A stretch of DNA of 64,000 nucleotides from Pseudoteredinibacter isoporae_A (GTDB lineage: Bacteria > Pseudomonadota > Gammaproteobacteria > Pseudomonadales > Cellvibrionaceae), in NCBI RefSeq assembly GCF_040372805.1, contig NZ_BAABWJ010000001.1:1302001-1366000 (forward strand). Reading direction: 5' to 3'. A model generated the notes under the pieces. It was not told where the DNA came from. It ran no database searches and worked only from the letters and a program-made list of their open reading frames with translations. The position numbers were made by a program, and so were the translations under genes. Of the stretch, positions 60,270 through 64,000 are shown piece after piece (within the stretch, counting starts at the first letter, position 1; each line of letters begins with the position of its first letter).

Positions 60270-60776
60270 GTGAAGAGTATCGTGTTAGTCGGCCCCATGG
60301 GGGTCGGCAAGTCCACCATCGGCCGTCTGTTGGCATCCAGCCTGCGACGGGATTTTTATGATACGGATAAGTTGATTGAAGATCGTGCCGGCGCTGACAT
60401 CTCTTGGATTTTCGATATTGAAGGTGAACAAGGTTTCCGCCAGCGCGAAAACAATACGCTTTCTGAATTGTGCCAACAGGATGATTTGGTTATTGCCACG
60501 GGTGGTGGCATTGTTGTTCGAGAAGACAATCGTAAGTTGCTCAACAAATATGGGCGAGTTGTCTATCTCACGGCTTCAATTTCCCAGTTGGTTCGGCGTA
60601 CAGACAAAGACAAGAAGCGTCCGCTTCTGCAAGTTGACGATCCAAAGCAAAAAATAATCGAGCTCTTGGAGTCACGTGATCCCCTTTACCGTGAAGTGGC
60701 TGACCTCGTTATTGAGACGGATGGCAAAACTCCCAAGCAAGTGGCTGACAGCCTCGCGGAACAGTTGCAGTCTTGA
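60270..60776 (+). CDS. aroK: Shikimate kinase
   Basis: AroK phosphorylates shikimate in the fifth step of chorismate synthesis. The 168-residue protein has Walker A 'GPMGVGKST' (8-16), the shikimate-binding Asp and Arg in 'FYDTDKLIEDRAG' and 'FRQRENNTL', 'ATGGGIVVR', and the lid segment 'TDKDKKRPLL'. Translation starts at GTG, six bases after the pilQ stop, so aroK may be partly expressed from the pil promoter. The pilQ-aroK-aroB order is widespread in gammaproteobacteria. Confidence 0.97.
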   Translation: MKSIVLVGPMGVGKSTIGRLLASSLRRDFYDTDKLIEDRAGADISWIFDIEGEQGFRQRENNTLSELCQQDDLVIATGGGIVVREDNRKLLNKYGRVVYLTASISQLVRRTDKDKKRPLLQVDDPKQKIIELLESRDPLYREVADLVIETDGKTPKQVADSLAEQLQS

Positions 60777-60791
60777 TACAGGCTGTATAAT
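60765..60791 (+). promoter_or_regulatory. Weak promoter candidate for aroB
   Basis: A perfect TATAAT (60786-60791) lies 97 bases before the aroB ATG. TTGCAG at 60765 is 15 bases before it, shorter than optimal. The boxes straddle the end of aroK. Confidence 0.35.
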
Positions 60792-60887
60792 TCCAATATA
60801 AGCATATTGGAGGGGCTGTAGTGGTTTATCCATCCGACCTCTTTTCTGCTATCCTTTGGCCGCAAATTTTTATCGCCGGGAATTATC

Positions 60888-61967
60888 ATGCGCACTTTAC
60901 GTGTCGATCTTGCTGATCGCAGCTACCCCATCCACATTGGCCCAAAGCTCCTGGGTAGAGAAGACCTGCTTGCCCCTCATATCAAGGGCCGCCAAGTTTG
61001 CCTGGTAACCAATACCACTTTAGCGACTCTATTACTGCCCGAAATAAAACCGTCCTTGAGTCAATACGATTACACCGAGGTTATTCTTCCTGACGGTGAG
61101 GCCTATAAAAATCTAGAAACTCTCAATTTAATTTTTGATGAGTTGTTACGAGCTCGCCATACTCGTAAGACAACCCTGATTGCATTGGGGGGGGGAGTGA
61201 TTGGCGATATGACGGGTTTTGCTGCGGCGTGCTATCAGCGTGGTGTCGATTTTATTCAGCTTCCCACCACATTGTTGTCGCAGGTGGATTCCAGTGTGGG
61301 GGGCAAGACAGCGGTCAATCACCCCATGGGCAAAAATATGATCGGGGCTTTTTATCAGCCGAACTGTGTTATTGCGGACAGTTCGGTTCTTCAGCAATTA
61401 CCCGAGCGAGAGCTGGCCGCTGGTTTGGCCGAAGTGATCAAGTACGGCTTGATCGCCGACGAGCCTTTCTATCGATGGCTGGAAAGCAATATGCATGCCT
61501 TGCGGGCTGGTGAGCAGGATGCGCTGAGCTATGCAATTGAGCGCTCCTGCCAGATTAAGGCGGAAGTGGTAGCCGCTGATGAACGAGAATCCGGTTTGCG
61601 TGCCATTCTGAATCTGGGGCATACCTTTGGGCACGCAATTGAAACACACATGGGCTACGGCGAATATTTACATGGCGAAGCCGTCGCTATTGGCATGCAG
61701 ATGGCCATTGCCTTGTCGGAGTCAAAAGGTTGGATTGACCCTGGTTTGCTTGAGCGTAATCGCACATTGAGCCTTGCGGCGGGATTGCCTGTTCATACTC
61801 CGGAATCTATGCCGGCAACAGAATTCCTGCCTTTGATGGCGGTAGATAAAAAGGTGTTGAACGGCCGTTTGCGCTTGGTGTTACTATCGGCGCTTGGTAA
61901 GGCGATCGTCACTGAAGACGTAAGCGAAGAGGAAGTGCTGGCAGCTATTGAGGCTTGCCGAAGCTGA
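60888..61967 (+). CDS. aroB: 3-dehydroquinate synthase
   Basis: AroB cyclises DAHP to 3-dehydroquinate, the second step of the shikimate pathway, with NAD+ and a divalent metal. The 359 residues show 'DGEAYKNLETL', the NAD loop 'LGGGVIGDMTGFAAA', 'QVDSSVGGKTAVNHP', and the metal-binding residues in 'AEVIKYGLI', 'GHTFGHAIE' and 'HGEAVAIGM'. It follows aroK by 111 bases and probably has its own promoter as well. It is complete and normal. Confidence 0.97.
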   Translation: MRTLRVDLADRSYPIHIGPKLLGREDLLAPHIKGRQVCLVTNTTLATLLLPEIKPSLSQYDYTEVILPDGEAYKNLETLNLIFDELLRARHTRKTTLIALGGGVIGDMTGFAAACYQRGVDFIQLPTTLLSQVDSSVGGKTAVNHPMGKNMIGAFYQPNCVIADSSVLQQLPERELAAGLAEVIKYGLIADEPFYRWLESNMHALRAGEQDALSYAIERSCQIKAEVVAADERESGLRAILNLGHTFGHAIETHMGYGEYLHGEAVAIGMQMAIALSESKGWIDPGLLERNRTLSLAAGLPVHTPESMPATEFLPLMAVDKKVLNGRLRLVLLSALGKAIVTEDVSEEEVLAAIEACRS

Positions 61968-62012
61968 ATTCATAATAAAGGATCATGTTAGGCAGTCGCT
62001 GCGGGAGAGTGA

Positions 62013-63761
62013 GTGGATACACTGGCCGAATATTTGGATTATTACGGATTTAACAGCGAACCATTCGTTGGGCAGGGTGGGTTTTTCTCAACTGCCGAAC
62101 GGGTGGAAGTGCTGGACCAAATCGAGCATTGGTGTGATTTTGGCGCAGGAATTATCGTGCTGGAAGGTCCTGAAGGAATCGGTAAAACGGCGCTTTTGAA
62201 AGAGCTGGTCAAACGTAGCGATGATGGTGCCTTAATATCGCAGCTGGAGGGTCCTGTGCTGGCTGGGCTGGACCAAATGTTGATGCTCCTGGCTGCTGAA
62301 TTAGGTGCAGATCTGATTGAGGGGCAAACTTCCGGTGCCATGCTTGGCCACTTGCGTAAACACGTCAAACACGCCTCCCAGTCTATGTTTGTCTTCGTTG
62401 ATCAGGCTCAGAACCTTGATGACAGGGCTTTGCTCGCGCTGATGGGCTTGCTCCAGGGGCAGCAAGCCGGTGAAGGCAAACTCAATATTGTTGCCTTTGC
62501 AGAGCCCGGTTTGGCCGATAGGCTACGCAAGTTTGATGTGGCAGACGTGATCGTTAATCAAAAGGAATTGACCCCTCTAAATGAGTCTGAGCTGGTGAGT
62601 TATATCCATCAGCAACTGGCCAGTGTCGATTATGATGGTCCAGAACTGTTTAGCGACATGGAGCTTAAAGAGCTTTATCGTGCGTCAAAAGGCCTTCCTG
62701 CCCAGCTGGATGTTCTGGTTCAGAATCTGCTGATCAGCCGCCTTTACAGCAGCTCCCTTAAACGAAAGGGCTTTCCTGCCTGGCATCTGCTGAGTGTTGG
62801 GGCCTTGGTTGCAATTCTGGGTACGGCTTATATTTACAAAGACGCAATTCAGGCGTGGTGGGACACAGCGGATCAATCCTCCGAGACGGCGAGCACGAAA
62901 GCCAGTAAGCCTCGTGATTCAGAGCTGCAAACAAGCGAAAAAAGTCCGGCGTCGCCGGACAAGCCCATAGCCCAGCCTGTGCGGGAGCAGGTTCCTACCG
63001 GCGACAATTCGGATTCTACTCAGCAATCGGTCGATGCGATGGCTGATACTGAAAACCTGATCAATGAGGCGCTGACGCCTGCAGAACCCGTGATCCTGGA
63101 TGAGCCAGAAGATAATGAACAGCAGGTGTCCATCGAATCCAATACGGTTCCAGATTCCCTGCCAACAGAAGTGATATCTGATGATGTGGCGCTTGCTGAT
63201 GTTTCCCGTGAAGAGGATGCGTCGCTCTCGCAAGTGTCAGGAGAAGGTCGAGATATTACAAACGCTTCTGTTGAGAGCGGTGCGGAAGCCGATTCCACCC
63301 CTTCGAGTTCAACTGAGGAGTCGGTGAGCAGCGAGCCGTCGATTGAACTTGCCGACATCAACGAGCTGGGCGACAGTCCAGTGGATTACTCGAGCTACAG
63401 CGAAGAAGAGCTTGGCCAGTTGGGGATGGACCCAGGTTTTGATCTCAGTGTCTTCACCGAGGATGAGCAGTATCTATTGCGTTTGCCGGACAGTGCCTAT
63501 GTTTTACAGCTTATTTCGGTGCGTACTCCCGAGCAGGTTGAGAAGTTCTTGCGAGTGCAGCCCAATCGCGAAGAGCTGAAGATCTTTAACCGGGAAAACA
63601 ACGGTAAGTCCTGGTACGTTATTGTGCAGCCGGGCTTCAATACCTGGGAATCGGTTCAGGCCGCCCAGGAGCGATTGCCCTCCAGGCGAAGAAGCGGCGG
63701 TGCTTGGGCTCGCTCATTAAAAATCATTAAGGCTGATATACGCTCTTTTAGAGGCATTTAG
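62013..63761 (+). CDS. damX: DamX-like AAA and SPOR domain protein
   Basis: A 582-residue bitopic protein in the place of E. coli damX (after aroB). Residues 1-250 form an AAA ATPase of the ExeA/general-secretion type, with 'YYGFNSEPF' at the start, Walker A 'GPEGIGKTALL' (about 53) and 'FVFVDQAQNL' as Walker B. A single membrane helix follows (about 258-276). The next 225 residues are a very acidic Ser/Glu/Asp/Thr-rich linker, and a C-terminal SPOR domain begins at about 490 ('YVLQLISVRTPEQVEKFL'). E. coli DamX lacks an intact N-terminal ATPase look, while Pseudomonas-type proteins have it. Translation starts at GTG with GGAGA upstream. A septal role is likely from SPOR. Confidence 0.88.
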   Translation: MDTLAEYLDYYGFNSEPFVGQGGFFSTAERVEVLDQIEHWCDFGAGIIVLEGPEGIGKTALLKELVKRSDDGALISQLEGPVLAGLDQMLMLLAAELGADLIEGQTSGAMLGHLRKHVKHASQSMFVFVDQAQNLDDRALLALMGLLQGQQAGEGKLNIVAFAEPGLADRLRKFDVADVIVNQKELTPLNESELVSYIHQQLASVDYDGPELFSDMELKELYRASKGLPAQLDVLVQNLLISRLYSSSLKRKGFPAWHLLSVGALVAILGTAYIYKDAIQAWWDTADQSSETASTKASKPRDSELQTSEKSPASPDKPIAQPVREQVPTGDNSDSTQQSVDAMADTENLINEALTPAEPVILDEPEDNEQQVSIESNTVPDSLPTEVISDDVALADVSREEDASLSQVSGEGRDITNASVESGAEADSTPSSSTEESVSSEPSIELADINELGDSPVDYSSYSEEELGQLGMDPGFDLSVFTEDEQYLLRLPDSAYVLQLISVRTPEQVEKFLRVQPNREELKIFNRENNGKSWYVIVQPGFNTWESVQAAQERLPSRRRSGGAWARSLKIIKADIRSFRGI

Positions 63762-63862
63762 CAGCATATTTGCTAACTTTGACCGATCATGGCCGAACAT
63801 TCGCTTGGTTCGACTTGCTTATTTGCACGCCTACAGTTAATATTCAGCGCCCAAATGCCATC

Positions 63863-63888
63863 AAAGCCCCTGTCTTAGGGGCTTTTTT
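63863..63888 (+). terminator. Rho-independent terminator after the damX-like gene
   Basis: AAAGCCCCT pairs perfectly with AGGGGCTTT around a five-base loop, followed by T3. It lies about 100 bases after the stop codon. The remaining 112 bases to the window end show no supportable feature; the next gene is outside. Confidence 0.9.
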
Positions 63889-64000
63889 GTCTGGGAAGCA
63901 CAGTTTTGTGCTGGTATCAGCCCACCGATTCAAATAAGAGGTTGAACCAGTAATGCACTCATCGCGCGGAATCGACTGTCAGCGGTCTTTCACATAAGGC

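Noticed and set aside
1..64000. CRISPR array, tRNA or rRNA genes, insertion sequences, prophage
   Set aside because: No regular repeats, no cloverleaf-like sequence ending in a T-loop pattern, no transposase or integrase-like protein was found on either strand.

Overview
The window is chromosomal DNA of a gammaproteobacterium with roughly balanced base composition. Gene order points to a relative of the Pseudomonadales/Cellvibrionales: ubiE-ubiJ-ubiB-hisI-hisE-tatABC; hslU-hslV-SPOR gene-priA|rpmE-malic enzyme-ponA|pilMNOPQ-aroK-aroB-damX-like; and nearby typA, pip, dtd and tag. The species cannot be named from the sequence alone. No tRNA, rRNA, CRISPR array, insertion sequence or phage gene was seen.

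Layout. 1-2.2 kb: the start of an Lrp/AsnC regulator (cut by the window edge), a divergent Gate-domain membrane protein and a small membrane-anchored protein. 2.4-7.6 kb: typA, an EamA exporter, tag, pip and dtd. 7.7-13.0 kb (minus strand): ubiquinone genes (ubiE, ubiJ, ubiB), two histidine genes (hisI, hisE) and the Tat translocase. 13.3-33.0 kb: an accessory stretch with a membrane desaturase, a lone ABC membrane domain, an AraC regulator divergent from a haloalkane-dehalogenase-like hydrolase, a glutathione transferase, a large BNR/sortilin-like exported protein, an RND pump with lipoprotein adaptor, NnrS with a DUF971 protein, a sulfatase, GNAT, a BASS transporter, DUF3291 and SRPBCC proteins.

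33.1-45.1 kb: a complete assimilatory nitrate module. An ANTAR regulator (nasT) precedes nrtA-nrtB-nrtC, a porin, nirB, nirD, nasA and cobA. The regulatory sites can be read directly: an NtrC-like dyad, a near-consensus sigma-54 promoter, two hairpins with A-N-N-G-N-N hexaloops (the ANTAR target signature) and a strong terminator whose U-tract touches the nrtA ribosome-binding site. Nitrogen limitation should start the transcript and NasT should let it pass the terminator. The NasT receiver domain has glycine where the phosphorylated aspartate should be. This module is the most interesting part of the window.

45.2-63.8 kb: conserved housekeeping genes. hslVU lies behind a heat-shock-type (sigma-32) promoter, followed by a SPOR protein, priA, rpmE, malic enzyme, PBP1a, the type IV pilus alignment/secretin operon pilMNOPQ, aroK, aroB and a DamX-like AAA/SPOR protein.
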